From Flavobacterium aeripolare (GTDB lineage Bacteria > Bacteroidota > Bacteroidia > Flavobacteriales > Flavobacteriaceae), in NCBI RefSeq assembly GCF_013294025.1, contig NZ_JABSNL010000006.1, positions 124,001 to 188,000 on the forward strand: DNA of 64,000 nucleotides. Direction: 5' to 3'. Below the pieces are notes generated by a model. It was given only the letters and a program-made list of their open reading frames with translations. It did not search any database and had not been told where the DNA came from. Positions 56,218 through 64,000 of this stretch are shown here, one piece after another. The stretch's first letter is position 1, and every line of letters begins with the position of its first letter. The translations under genes were made by a program, and so were the position numbers.

Positions 56218-57927
56218 TTAGTATCCTGTATTTTGACTTAAGGCCGGAGCTTTTTGGATTTCAGTAAATGGAATAGGTAGATAATACATTTTTGGGTCAA
56301 ATGCTTTTGTCAATACAGTCACTTGTGTAAATGAAAGATTGCCACTAGCATCTTTTTTCCAATTTAGTCCCTTTATAGGAAATGCAAGATGAGATTCATC
56401 CATCCATCTTCTTTCATCAAAGAAGCTGTGTCCTTCAAAACAAAGTTCGACACGTCTTTCTCTTTTGATAGCCTCAAGTAGACTGCTTCCAGAGGAAGTG
56501 ATTGCAGGTTGCAATGCTCTTGAAGAGACTTTGTTTAAGTAAATGCGTGCAGTACCTTCTTCGCCTAAATGATACAAAGCTTCTGCGTAATTAAGATATA
56601 CTTCTGCTAAACCATACAATACGTAAGGTCTTTTAGGAGAAATTCCACCAGCAATATTAACAGCTTCGTCTTGAAATTTACGAACATTGTAGCCTGTTTT
56701 TGAAGAGTGTTGCGTGTTTCCAAGACCTCTAGGAGAATCTAGTCCGTCAGGGTAAGCACTAGGATTATCTGATAAATAGTACTGAACATCACGTCCTCTA
56801 AACTGCGCTCCGTTAAAAAGTAAATCAGCATAGTAGCGCATTTCGCGGTTGCTATTTGGTTTATTTGGATCAAAAGTAGCCCCATCAGTAGTCGTACCAT
56901 CAGCCATGTTGAATTGTAACGTAAAATTATGCGTAGGAGAAGATAATCCCCAGCCTCCGTAACCACTAGGAGATTGCGTTAAATCACTTAGCGAGTTAGC
57001 ATCTGTGCCAAATTCATAGTATTGCGAGCTGTACGGTCTTGCAAAAATGATGTCAGCATTAGGAGAAAGATATAGTTTTTGATATTCTGTAGCATTATTC
57101 ACTGCAATTAGATCACGACCTCCCATTAAGTCAACAACTGCTTTTGCTGCATTTGCTGCATCCTGCCATTTAGTAGTTTTAGTATAAACAAATAAAGGAT
57201 CGTTAATAGGCGCCGATGATGGATCATGAAGTTTACTTGCAGCGTATAAAAGTGTACGAGACTTAACAGCTAGCGCCGCAATTTTAGTCACGCGACCAAA
57301 CTCAGCTTCAGAGCGACTAGCAGGTAATACTGCAGCTGCTTCATCTAATTCCTTTACAATGAAAGCAACGCATTCGTCATAACTATTGCGCTTGATGTCA
57401 AAATCTGCGTCTAAACCTAATGCGTGTTCCATTATAGGTACGCCACCAAAATATTTTATTAATTTACTATAGCAGTTCGCTCTTAAAAAACGCATTTCGG
57501 CTTTTAGGACAGCCACTTTTGCAGGATCTTTTTGCATCGCTTCACTAGCATCAATGCGATCTAAGAATTCGTTAGAGAGTCGGATGTAATGGTAATAATT
57601 ACTCCATTTGTTGCCTAGCAAACCAACATTACTTGAAGTCCATCCGGCTTGTTCCTTGAATAAATCTAGATTCTTAAAATTAAACTTAGATTCAAAAGAA
57701 GCGTTTTCGATATTAAAGCGAATTCCCCACCAATCACTTCTGTTCACTGACCAACTTTCGGTACTATTGTAAACGTTATATAATAATTTTTCTACTTGAA
57801 CAGGGTCAGAGTAAATCAAGTCTTCGCCAAAGGCATTTGAAGCTTCTGTCTCTAAAGCATCACTGCATCCGGTGGCCATAAATAGACTAAAAAAAGCACC
57901 TATATATATTAATTTTATTTTTTTCAT
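56218..57927 (-). CDS. SusD-like surface glycan-binding lipoprotein, second pair
   Basis: A 569-residue SusD/RagB-family lipoprotein (lipobox ATGC). N-terminal FLRANCYSKLIKYFGGVPI and C-terminal RERRVELCFEGHSFFDERRW and YYLPIPFTEI are diagnostic. It is about 80 residues longer than the first SusD. It lies 50 bp after its SusC partner on the minus strand and would capture oligosaccharides for it. Confidence 0.94.
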   Translation of the reverse strand: MKKIKLIYIGAFFSLFMATGCSDALETEASNAFGEDLIYSDPVQVEKLLYNVYNSTESWSVNRSDWWGIRFNIENASFESKFNFKNLDLFKEQAGWTSSNVGLLGNKWSNYYHYIRLSNEFLDRIDASEAMQKDPAKVAVLKAEMRFLRANCYSKLIKYFGGVPIMEHALGLDADFDIKRNSYDECVAFIVKELDEAAAVLPASRSEAEFGRVTKIAALAVKSRTLLYAASKLHDPSSAPINDPLFVYTKTTKWQDAANAAKAVVDLMGGRDLIAVNNATEYQKLYLSPNADIIFARPYSSQYYEFGTDANSLSDLTQSPSGYGGWGLSSPTHNFTLQFNMADGTTTDGATFDPNKPNSNREMRYYADLLFNGAQFRGRDVQYYLSDNPSAYPDGLDSPRGLGNTQHSSKTGYNVRKFQDEAVNIAGGISPKRPYVLYGLAEVYLNYAEALYHLGEEGTARIYLNKVSSRALQPAITSSGSSLLEAIKRERRVELCFEGHSFFDERRWMDESHLAFPIKGLNWKKDASGNLSFTQVTVLTKAFDPKMYYLPIPFTEIQKAPALSQNTGY

Positions 57928-57977
57928 TTTGTCAAAATATTTGATTTAAATTTTATGATAATGTGATTTACTTTTAA

Positions 57978-60900
57978 TTAGAAGTTAACATTGAAACCCA
58001 TTGAAACTGATTTTAAAGAAGGGTAAGTACTTTCTCTAAAGTTGTTGTAACCAGCTGCTTCAGGATCTAAACCTAATTTATGGATTTCTGAAAACATGGT
58101 TAATAAGTTAAAACCTCTTACAAAAAACTTAAGATCTGCAAATTTTATTTTCTCTTTACTAAATGTATACCCTAGTTCTACTTCTTTCAATCTAACAAAT
58201 GTGGCATCTTTATAATACAAATCGGCACCTTCAAATCCACCATTCAATGAGAAATCTATAGGGTTTTGCTGACCACTATATTTATCACCTTGCGCAAATG
58301 CTCGAGGGTAAGAGGCATTAGTATTTTGTGGTGTCCATCTATCAGTATAAGTAAATTCTGGTTTAGCACCTGATTGGTCGAAAAACACTAAGGTCTTTGC
58401 TTTGGCTTGACCTTGAAACAAGAAGTTGAAATCAAATCCTTTATAATTCAATCCTCCGCTGAAACCAAATTGAATTTGAGGCACATTAGATGAATACAAG
58501 CGTATTCTATCATTAGCATCAATTTTCCCATCGTTATTGCTATCGATATAATTAGGCTCACCGGGTACTGTACCTGCTAGTTTTGCTGGAGCACTATCTA
58601 CCTGTGCTTGGTCTTTAAAAATGCCATTAGTAGGATATACAATATAAGAATCTAGTGAGTGACCTTCGCGCTTTAAGGCATCTGGAACATCAGCAGCTTC
58701 TGCCATATAAACAACTTTGTTTTTTGCTTGTGTAAAATTACCACCTATATTATATGAGAGGTCGCCAATTTTATCGCTCCAACCTACCTGAAATTCTACA
58801 CCATAATTATCTACTTTTCCAAGATTTTGTTGGGGTAAATTTAAGCCTACTGCATCTGGTATCGCTGCAGCCTTTGTAATTAAGATGTCTGTTCTTTTTT
58901 GATAAAAATAGTTGGCATCAGCTGTTAATCTGTTATCAAATAAGCTGAAATTAACTCCTAAGTTTTTAATGTATGCTGTCTCCCATGTAATATTTGGATT
59001 AGGAACATTAGCACTTACATAACCATTTTCTCTTACACCATTTGTACCAAAGATATAGTAGTTAGGCTGAGCAGTATTAGTAGGTCCACCGTAGTTATAA
59101 CTTGTTTGATATTGAAAACCTGCGATTTGGTCATTACCCATTACTGCTGATGATGCTCTCAAACGGATAGAATTAATCCAAGATATATTTTCAAGAAACT
59201 TCTCTTTATTTATAGCCCAAGATAAAGCAATACCAGGGAAGGTACCAAATTGTTTTCCTGGTCCAAAATTGCTTGATCCATCACGACGCAATGTAAAATC
59301 TACATAGTATTTTTTAGAATAGTCGTAAGACAGGGAACCAAAATAGTTTACACGTCCCCATTCACTAGATGAACCTCCTGAGATTTGTCCGTTGTCACTT
59401 CCTGCGAATAATTCGGGGTGATCTTTACTAGGAAAACCGGTACGTTGAGCATAAAACTCTCTAGAGCTTTCTTTAGTTTGTTCTGCTCCTATAAAAGCTG
59501 TTATAGCGTGCTTCTCACCAATTTTAGTGTTGTAATGAAGTGTAGAATTCACCATTGTTTGATCGTTCTTCCAGAAACTTTCACGTAAAATACTTTCTTG
59601 ACCTTGTTGAGAAAAACCTATAGTAGGCAAATATTCTCCAGTAGACGAAACGTACTGATTAACAGTCCAAGGTGTGTACCAACTTTTATTGTCGTTATTC
59701 ATTTTTCTAATTCCTAAGAAACCTTTAACAGACAAACCTTTAGTTAATTTGTGTAAATCCCAGTCGTAAGAAAATCTACCTCTTAAATTAGTATCGCTTT
59801 GTTTTTGAAAACCAGAAGCATTTGTAGACATGATTGCAGGGTTAGAACCATTCTCTCCACCCCAACCTACAAGACCATTTGGATATATTCCTACTTGTGT
59901 TGGTTCGTTAGTGTAAATGTGCTTGTAAATGTATGCTAAGTCAACACCTGGTTGATTGTTCACTCCAAAGCGAGCATTTAAATCAACTCCTAATTTAAAG
60001 TCTTCTCCAATTTTAATGTCTACGTTAGAGCGTATTTGATTTTGTTTGAAGTTCAAGCTACCGGATTTAAACAGTCCCACTTGATCCATATTGTCAGCAC
60101 TAACAAAGTAATTTATTTTCTCAGTACCGCCAGAAATATTTAAAGAAGTTCTTCTTAAAGGAGAATTTTTAGCGAAAGTTAGATCCGCAAAATTGGTGTT
60201 AGGATAATTTATAGGATCTGTTCCTGAAGCAAATTTAGTAATGTCATCTTGGGTGTACGGCAACGCAGTTCCATTACGTTCTGCTATTTCATTATTATAA
60301 ATAGCGTACTGTTCAGAAGACATAAATTTGTTCTTTACTGAAAAAGACGAAAGACTATAAGTTGAAGAGAGATTAATTTTAGTTTTTCCAGATTTACCTC
60401 TTTTAGTGGTGATTAATATAACACCATTTGCTGCACGTGCACCATAGATAGCAGCGGCCCCATCCTTTAAAATAGACATTGACTCAATGTCTTGAGGAGA
60501 CAAATAGGAGAAATCTGTTGAGTATATACCGTCAATTATTATCAATGGAGAATTATTACCCAGAGTAGCCTTTCCTCTAATCAATAAGGTAGTGTTTCCA
60601 GTTGCACCGGGATATCCACCTCTATCAACCACAATTAAACCAGGAACTTTACCAGCTAGCGATTTAGCCACATCATTATTACTTGTATTTTGTATTTCTT
60701 TAGAGCTTATGGTACTAATCGAACCAGTGACTTCTCCTTTTTTCTTGGTGGTGTAACCTACAACAACTACTTCATCTAAGTTAGACGACGTTTCAGTTAA
60801 AACTATCTTTAAAGAATTTTGACTTTTTACAGCTACTTCCTTAGAGTCAAAACCCATATAGCTAAAAACAAGAATAGCATTATTATCTTTTACAGATAGG

Positions 60901-61190
60901 GTGAAGTTCCCATCCATATCAGTCACCGTTCCTACAGTAGACCCCTTAATATTTACATTAACCCCAGGTAGTGGGCCTTTTCCATCTGTCACTTGACCTG
61001 TAATTTGCCTGTCTACTTGATTGAGATGGGATATGTAAACACTAGTTTTGTTAGTCAGTTCCAGATTTACATGGGACTTTGCTTGTATTTGACAAACAGA
61101 AAGAAGTGGCAAAAAAATCGCGTATCGTTTTAGTAAATCAAATTTCCATAATATATGATAGTTGCCTTTTTTAAAATTGAGATGTTTCAT
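57978..61190 (-). CDS. SusC-like TonB-dependent transporter, second pair
   Basis: A 1070-residue SusC protein. The carboxypeptidase-D-like domain (ITGQVTDGKGPLPGVNVNIKG) is followed by DEVVVVGYTTKKKGEVTG, the plug with LLIRGKATLGNNSPLIIIDG and AAAIYGARAANGVILIT, and a beta-barrel ending in SVSMGFNVNF. It is not a recent duplicate of the first SusC; the two differ throughout. Its promoter carries a perfect operator repeat with a standard-spaced -7 box, so it belongs to the AraC-type regulon, unlike SusC1. Confidence 0.95.
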   Translation of the reverse strand: MKHLNFKKGNYHILWKFDLLKRYAIFLPLLSVCQIQAKSHVNLELTNKTSVYISHLNQVDRQITGQVTDGKGPLPGVNVNIKGSTVGTVTDMDGNFTLSVKDNNAILVFSYMGFDSKEVAVKSQNSLKIVLTETSSNLDEVVVVGYTTKKKGEVTGSISTISSKEIQNTSNNDVAKSLAGKVPGLIVVDRGGYPGATGNTTLLIRGKATLGNNSPLIIIDGIYSTDFSYLSPQDIESMSILKDGAAAIYGARAANGVILITTKRGKSGKTKINLSSTYSLSSFSVKNKFMSSEQYAIYNNEIAERNGTALPYTQDDITKFASGTDPINYPNTNFADLTFAKNSPLRRTSLNISGGTEKINYFVSADNMDQVGLFKSGSLNFKQNQIRSNVDIKIGEDFKLGVDLNARFGVNNQPGVDLAYIYKHIYTNEPTQVGIYPNGLVGWGGENGSNPAIMSTNASGFQKQSDTNLRGRFSYDWDLHKLTKGLSVKGFLGIRKMNNDNKSWYTPWTVNQYVSSTGEYLPTIGFSQQGQESILRESFWKNDQTMVNSTLHYNTKIGEKHAITAFIGAEQTKESSREFYAQRTGFPSKDHPELFAGSDNGQISGGSSSEWGRVNYFGSLSYDYSKKYYVDFTLRRDGSSNFGPGKQFGTFPGIALSWAINKEKFLENISWINSIRLRASSAVMGNDQIAGFQYQTSYNYGGPTNTAQPNYYIFGTNGVRENGYVSANVPNPNITWETAYIKNLGVNFSLFDNRLTADANYFYQKRTDILITKAAAIPDAVGLNLPQQNLGKVDNYGVEFQVGWSDKIGDLSYNIGGNFTQAKNKVVYMAEAADVPDALKREGHSLDSYIVYPTNGIFKDQAQVDSAPAKLAGTVPGEPNYIDSNNDGKIDANDRIRLYSSNVPQIQFGFSGGLNYKGFDFNFLFQGQAKAKTLVFFDQSGAKPEFTYTDRWTPQNTNASYPRAFAQGDKYSGQQNPIDFSLNGGFEGADLYYKDATFVRLKEVELGYTFSKEKIKFADLKFFVRGFNLLTMFSEIHKLGLDPEAAGYNNFRESTYPSLKSVSMGFNVNF

Positions 61191-61408
61191 TTGTTGGTTA
61201 TTGATTTTTAGTTAGAAATAGATGTTTCATCATTAAAGAGTGGGTGGAAAGCGTATTGTTAATAATGTTTGATAGTTATTTTATTGAGTAATAATTTGTC
61301 TAATTGTTTTTTACTATTTAATTGTGGTTTTAGTTTTATTATGTTGATTAATTTATAGTATCAATAATTTTTATCTAAATAATTTATATATACTGCAATT
61401 ATTTCTAA
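61191..61408 (-). other. Long leader of the SusC2 transcript
   Basis: If the -7 box at 61409-61416 is used, about 210 nt of untranslated, very AT-rich leader precede the SusC2 start, far longer than in the other units. I see no riboswitch-like or terminator structure. Confidence 0.35.
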
Positions 61409-61474
61409 CAAATTAACCACTATATTAAGTTTCAAACCTCCTTTAAATTACCCTTCATCTGTTTTAAATTACCC
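61409..61474 (-). promoter_or_regulatory. Direct-repeat operator plus -7 box of SusC2/SusD2
   Basis: Read on the minus strand: GGGTAA (61474-61469), 15 bp, GGGTAA (61453-61448), 31 bp, TTAATTTG (61416-61409). Both half-sites are perfect and extended (GGGTAATTTAAA in both). The -7 box has one mismatch. Confidence 0.68.
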
Positions 61475-61842
61475 ATTATTTAGATTTCGTAACTAAGGAT
61501 GAGGTTGTAAATGAGTTACTTATTGGTTTTAAGTTATTTTCTGGAAGCACTAAAAAGTTGGCGTTAATTTGAGGATGTTAAATTCAATGATGGCTTCAAG
61601 AAAAAAGGCGGAAAAATGGCATTTACAGTGTTTAACAATGGCTTTTCCATTTGTCGATACTGCGTATACGTATAGGAGGTATTTAGTAGAAAAGGTATAC
61701 GGAAGATTTGTTTTCGAATAAGCAAAAGACATGCTCTTTACAAACGTAGAGGAAGTAAATCTGGAATTAGTTAGGGAGTACCTGTCTAAGTTTAAGGGCA
61801 GAAGAAAAGTATTTCACCTCTAAAAGGGATATATTAAAAACG

Positions 61843-61873
61843 AAAAAAGCTGCAGTAAAATTGCAGCTTTTTT
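61843..61873. terminator. Bidirectional hairpin terminator
   Basis: AAAAAAGCTGCA (61843-61854) pairs with TGCAGCTTTTTT (61862-61873). A and T runs on the two sides allow termination in both directions. It lies directly beside the tRNA 3'-end fragment. Confidence 0.75.
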
Positions 61874-61877
61874 TAAG

Positions 61878-61902
61878 TGGGGAGAGTAGGATTCGAACCT
61901 AA
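61878..61902 (-). other. tRNA 3'-end fragment (possible attachment-site remnant)
   Basis: On the minus strand the sequence reads as a T arm and acceptor end: TTAGG stem, TTCGAAT loop, CCTAC stem (4 of 5 pairs), TCTCCCC acceptor strand and discriminator A. The matching 5' acceptor strand GGGGAGA and the other arms are absent, so this is not a complete tRNA gene. Such fragments commonly mark one end of an element integrated at a tRNA gene. Confidence 0.45.
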
Positions 61903-62100
61903 TCGGCTGAACCCTTATCTACGCTGCATTTGTCTAAATTTATAACCCAATGTGCCACGATTTTGCCACAAAACTAAATGAGTTAATTTGATAGCTAAAT
62001 TATAACATTATCAGTTGCTTAACTTGATTTTAATGAACGTAATAATTCATGTTTAATTAAAGTCAAATGTAGCTAAATTTAGAATGAAAGTGTAGCAATT

Positions 62101-62286
62101 TAATAAAATTATTATAGAACTATTATTGTATTTCTGATTATAATCGACCTCTTTTCTCCATTTGTATAACTGAGGGGCAGTAATACCTAGCTCACGAGCT
62201 AATTCTCATAGGTTATGCCTTTCATAACTCAATTGCACGGCTTTCTCTTTAAAAGCTCGGTCGTAAATCTTGCGCGTCTGTTTCAT
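62101..62286 (-). pseudogene. IS3-family transposase OrfA remnant
   Basis: The minus-strand frame from ATG at 62286 reads MKQTRKIYDRAFKEKAVQLS, then an in-frame TGA (62208-62206), then ELARELGITAPQLYKWRKE. This is the helix-turn-helix of IS3-type OrfA proteins (HTH_8). The internal stop, the early loss of homology and the absence of OrfB show that it is dead. Confidence 0.7.
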
Positions 62287-62409
62287 AAATTAAAAATAAG
62301 TCTTTTATTCTTAACTCAATCTGCGGGCTAAGTTAGCATGTCCAGCCTTTTATTCTAGAAGTTATGAATAATAACATGGACAATATTTACATAAAAATCA
62401 GCTAATTTG

Positions 62410-62545
62410 AAAGGAAAAAAAATAGAGAGATCCCGGTTAAAGCAGCAAGAGATTCTAACAGGCGATAAGCTTATTATAGAAACTCCATCGGAGCCAAATA
62501 GACAATGGGGAATTTAACGTCAATGGATTTCCACTACAAAGGATT
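62410..62545 (+). pseudogene. Possible IS3-family OrfB remnant
   Basis: One plus-strand frame reads KQQEILTGDKLIIETPSEPN then RQWG and stops; after a frame change it continues with SMDFHY. The pattern PNRQW...MDF is what remains of the N-terminal part of the integrase core (PN-x-x-W-S-M-DF) of IS407-like OrfB proteins. The match is short, so this is tentative. Confidence 0.35.
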
Positions 62546-62740
62546 GGTTGTTTTTCAGAGTAATAATTTTAATTTCATAAATATGTTTAAAAACCTTAGT
62601 CGGAACTACACAATGATTAAGATAGATTAAAGAGTCTAACATTTTTAATTATGTTTTTTGCCGAAGTACAAGGGTTGTTAGTCGAAATTTTAACTCGTAT
62701 TAAGAGCTATTATGTAATTTTAGTTCAGAAAGTAATTAAA

Positions 62741-64000
62741 ATGATAAACCGAGAGATGACTAGAGATGAAATAAGCTATAAAGAAGCAGGGAAATTTGAA
62801 GAAACACGTTGTGAAAAAATTCATAATGTTATTTTTGATTCATCAGTTGAAGCTTCAATTTTAGTAGCACGTGAAATAGCCAATTTAATACAAACCAAAG
62901 AGGAGTTAAATGAACCTTGTGTTTTGGGCTTGGCTACAGGATCTTCTCCTATAAAAGTATATGAAGAACTTGTAAGAATGCATTATGAAGAGAAACTAAG
63001 TTTTAAAAATGTAGTAACTTTTAATTTAGATGAATATTATCCTATGGATAAAGAGAATATTCAAAGTTACTTTCATTTTATGCATGATCATCTTTTTAAT
63101 TATGTAGATATACTACCTGAGAATATTAATATTCCTGATGGAGGGGCTAGTTCACAAGAACTTTTGCAATATTGTATTGATTATGAAATGAAAATTAAAT
63201 CTTATGGAGGATTAGATTTTCAACTACTAGGAATTGGAAGAACTGGACATATAGGGTTTAATGAGCCAGGATCTCATATTAATTCTGGTACAAGAAGTAT
63301 TACTCTAGATCATATTACACGCATCGATGCAGCATCTTCTTTTTTAGGTATTGATAATGTGCCTAGAAAAGCCATTACAATGGGAATTGGTACGGTAAGA
63401 AGAGCAAAAAGAATTGTACTTCTTGCCTGGGGTATAAGTAAAGCTGAAATAGTAAAAGATACAATTGAAGGAGAAAAATCATCTCAAGTGCCGGCTACTT
63501 ATTTGCAAGAGCATAATAACACAACTTTTATTTTGGATAGGGACGCTTCGTCTGAATTAACAAGGGTAAAAACTCCTTGGTTAGTAAAGTCATGTTTTTG
63601 GAGTGATGATTTAAAGCTTAAAGCTGTTGTTTGGTTAAGTGAATTAACTAAAAAACCGATTCTTAAATTAACGGATAAAGATTATAATAATAATGGGATG
63701 TCTGGCTTATTAGCCGAAGTAGGAATAGCGTATCATTTGAATATTAAAATGTTTAATAAATTACAACATTCCATAACGGGCTGGCCGGGCGGAAAACCCG
63801 ATTCTGAAGATACTAATAGACCAGAGCGCTCACTGCCTGCTAAGAAAAGAATTATAATTTTTAGCCCTCATCCGGATGATGACGTAATTTCAATGGGAGG
63901 AACTTTTGATAGATTAGTTGAGCATGGTCATGAAGTACATGTTGCTTATCAAACTTCAGGGAATTTAGCGGTTTCTAATGAAGAGTGTTTGAAGTTTGCT
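62741..64000 (+). CDS. nagB: Glucosamine-6-phosphate deaminase-like / LmbE-like deacetylase fusion (3' end outside window)
   Basis: The first 420 residues of a protein that continues past the window. Residues about 30-290 are NagB-like: LGLATGSSPIKVYEEL, FNLDEYYP and GIGRTGHIGFNEPGS. The second domain begins near residue 370 with IIIFSPHPDDDVISMGGT, the metal-binding AHPDD signature of LmbE/PIG-L deacetylases. This fusion occurs in Bacteroidetes. In the NagB active-site block, the residue matching E. coli Asp141 is Thr (GRTGHIGF instead of GNDGHIAF), so deaminase activity is not certain. An in-frame ATG at 62651 could add 30 residues; the ATG at 62741 fits the family. It is probably a chromosomal flank rather than part of the galactan locus. 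Confidence 0.85.
   Translation, partial: MINREMTRDEISYKEAGKFEETRCEKIHNVIFDSSVEASILVAREIANLIQTKEELNEPCVLGLATGSSPIKVYEELVRMHYEEKLSFKNVVTFNLDEYYPMDKENIQSYFHFMHDHLFNYVDILPENINIPDGGASSQELLQYCIDYEMKIKSYGGLDFQLLGIGRTGHIGFNEPGSHINSGTRSITLDHITRIDAASSFLGIDNVPRKAITMGIGTVRRAKRIVLLAWGISKAEIVKDTIEGEKSSQVPATYLQEHNNTTFILDRDASSELTRVKTPWLVKSCFWSDDLKLKAVVWLSELTKKPILKLTDKDYNNNGMSGLLAEVGIAYHLNIKMFNKLQHSITGWPGGKPDSEDTNRPERSLPAKKRIIIFSPHPDDDVISMGGTFDRLVEHGHEVHVAYQTSGNLAVSNEECLKFA

Larger units (their letters stand above)
61475..62740. other. Decayed boundary region of the locus
   Basis: No intact gene longer than about 60 codons is convincing here. It contains a bidirectional terminator, a tRNA 3'-end fragment and two transposase remnants on opposite strands. 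A 44-codon frame at 61587-61721 and a 60-codon minus-strand frame at 61550-61732 have no recognisable content. Confidence 0.5.

Noticed and set aside
61587..61721. 44-codon plus-strand frame starting with two Met codons
   Set aside because: Short, no recognisable motif and no supporting neighbour.
61550..61732. 60-codon minus-strand frame in the boundary region
   Set aside because: No signal, domain or plausible start context; composition looks like noncoding AT-rich DNA.
61878..61980. Complete tRNA gene on the minus strand
   Set aside because: Only the T arm and 3' acceptor strand are present; the 5' acceptor strand GGGGAGA and the anticodon arm could not be found.
1..64000. CRISPR arrays, rRNA genes, prophage genes
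   Set aside because: No regularly spaced repeats, no rRNA-like sequence and no phage structural genes were seen on reading the window.

Overview
The window is AT-rich DNA from a marine member of the Bacteroidetes, most likely a Flavobacteriaceae species. The evidence is two SusC/SusD pairs, a hybrid two-component system (HTCS), Bacteroidetes-type TAnnTTTG -7 elements and Bacteroidetes-style lipoproteins. Almost the whole window is one large polysaccharide utilization locus (PUL) for a sulfated red-algal galactan. Carrageenan or furcellaran is the best fit: GH16 endo-galactanases, two GH82-type (iota-carrageenase-like) beta-helix proteins, GH127, a GH167/GH42-like exo-enzyme, two GH110, a GH2, eight S1 sulfatases, a formylglycine-generating enzyme and a complete set of genes for 3,6-anhydro-D-galactose catabolism.

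Layout. 60-923 is an AraC-type regulator. 1206-6111 holds a GH16, a small exported protein, the 2-keto-3-deoxygalactonate kinase and aldolase, and the first GH82-like enzyme. 6675-18030 is a long run: cycloisomerase, anhydrogalactose dehydrogenase, an FG-GAP protein, an MFS sugar porter, two tandem GH16 lipoproteins and GH127. 18059-28569 holds a minus-strand beta-propeller lipoprotein, three sulfatases, a GH-A exo-enzyme and a DUF4380-like protein. 29163-40288 is the first SusC/SusD operon (GH82-like, two sulfatases, GH110). 40460-44575 is the HTCS. 44886-54672 holds three sulfatases, an SGNH esterase, a GH2 and a second GH110. 54824-55963 is the sulfatase-maturing enzyme. 56218-61190 (minus) is the second SusC/SusD pair. 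61191-62740 is a decayed boundary with transposase remnants and a tRNA 3'-end fragment. A bifunctional NagB-like gene starts at 62741 and runs off the window.

How the genes work together (inference from family knowledge). Surface GH16 and GH82-like enzymes would cut the chain and the two SusC/D systems would import oligosaccharides. Periplasmic sulfatases, activated by the FGE, would strip sulfate. GH167-like, GH2 and GH110 enzymes would trim beta- and alpha-galactose, and GH127 would release 3,6-anhydro-D-galactose. The dehydrogenase, cycloisomerase, kinase and aldolase would then convert that sugar to pyruvate and glyceraldehyde 3-phosphate.

Main discovery. A direct repeat RGRTAA-N15-RGRTAA (21-bp period) lies upstream of scattered transcription units across the window. 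It sits a nearly fixed 31 bp (30 in one case) before a TAnnTTTG-like -7 box at GH16, kinase, cycloisomerase, three sulfatase units, FGE and SusC2, although the -7 box at the GH16 and the operator at one sulfatase are weak. This looks like the operator of an AraC-family activator, plausibly the one encoded at 60-923. The SusC1 operon and the HTCS-linked sulfatase/GH2 genes lack the site in this geometry, which suggests two regulatory inputs.
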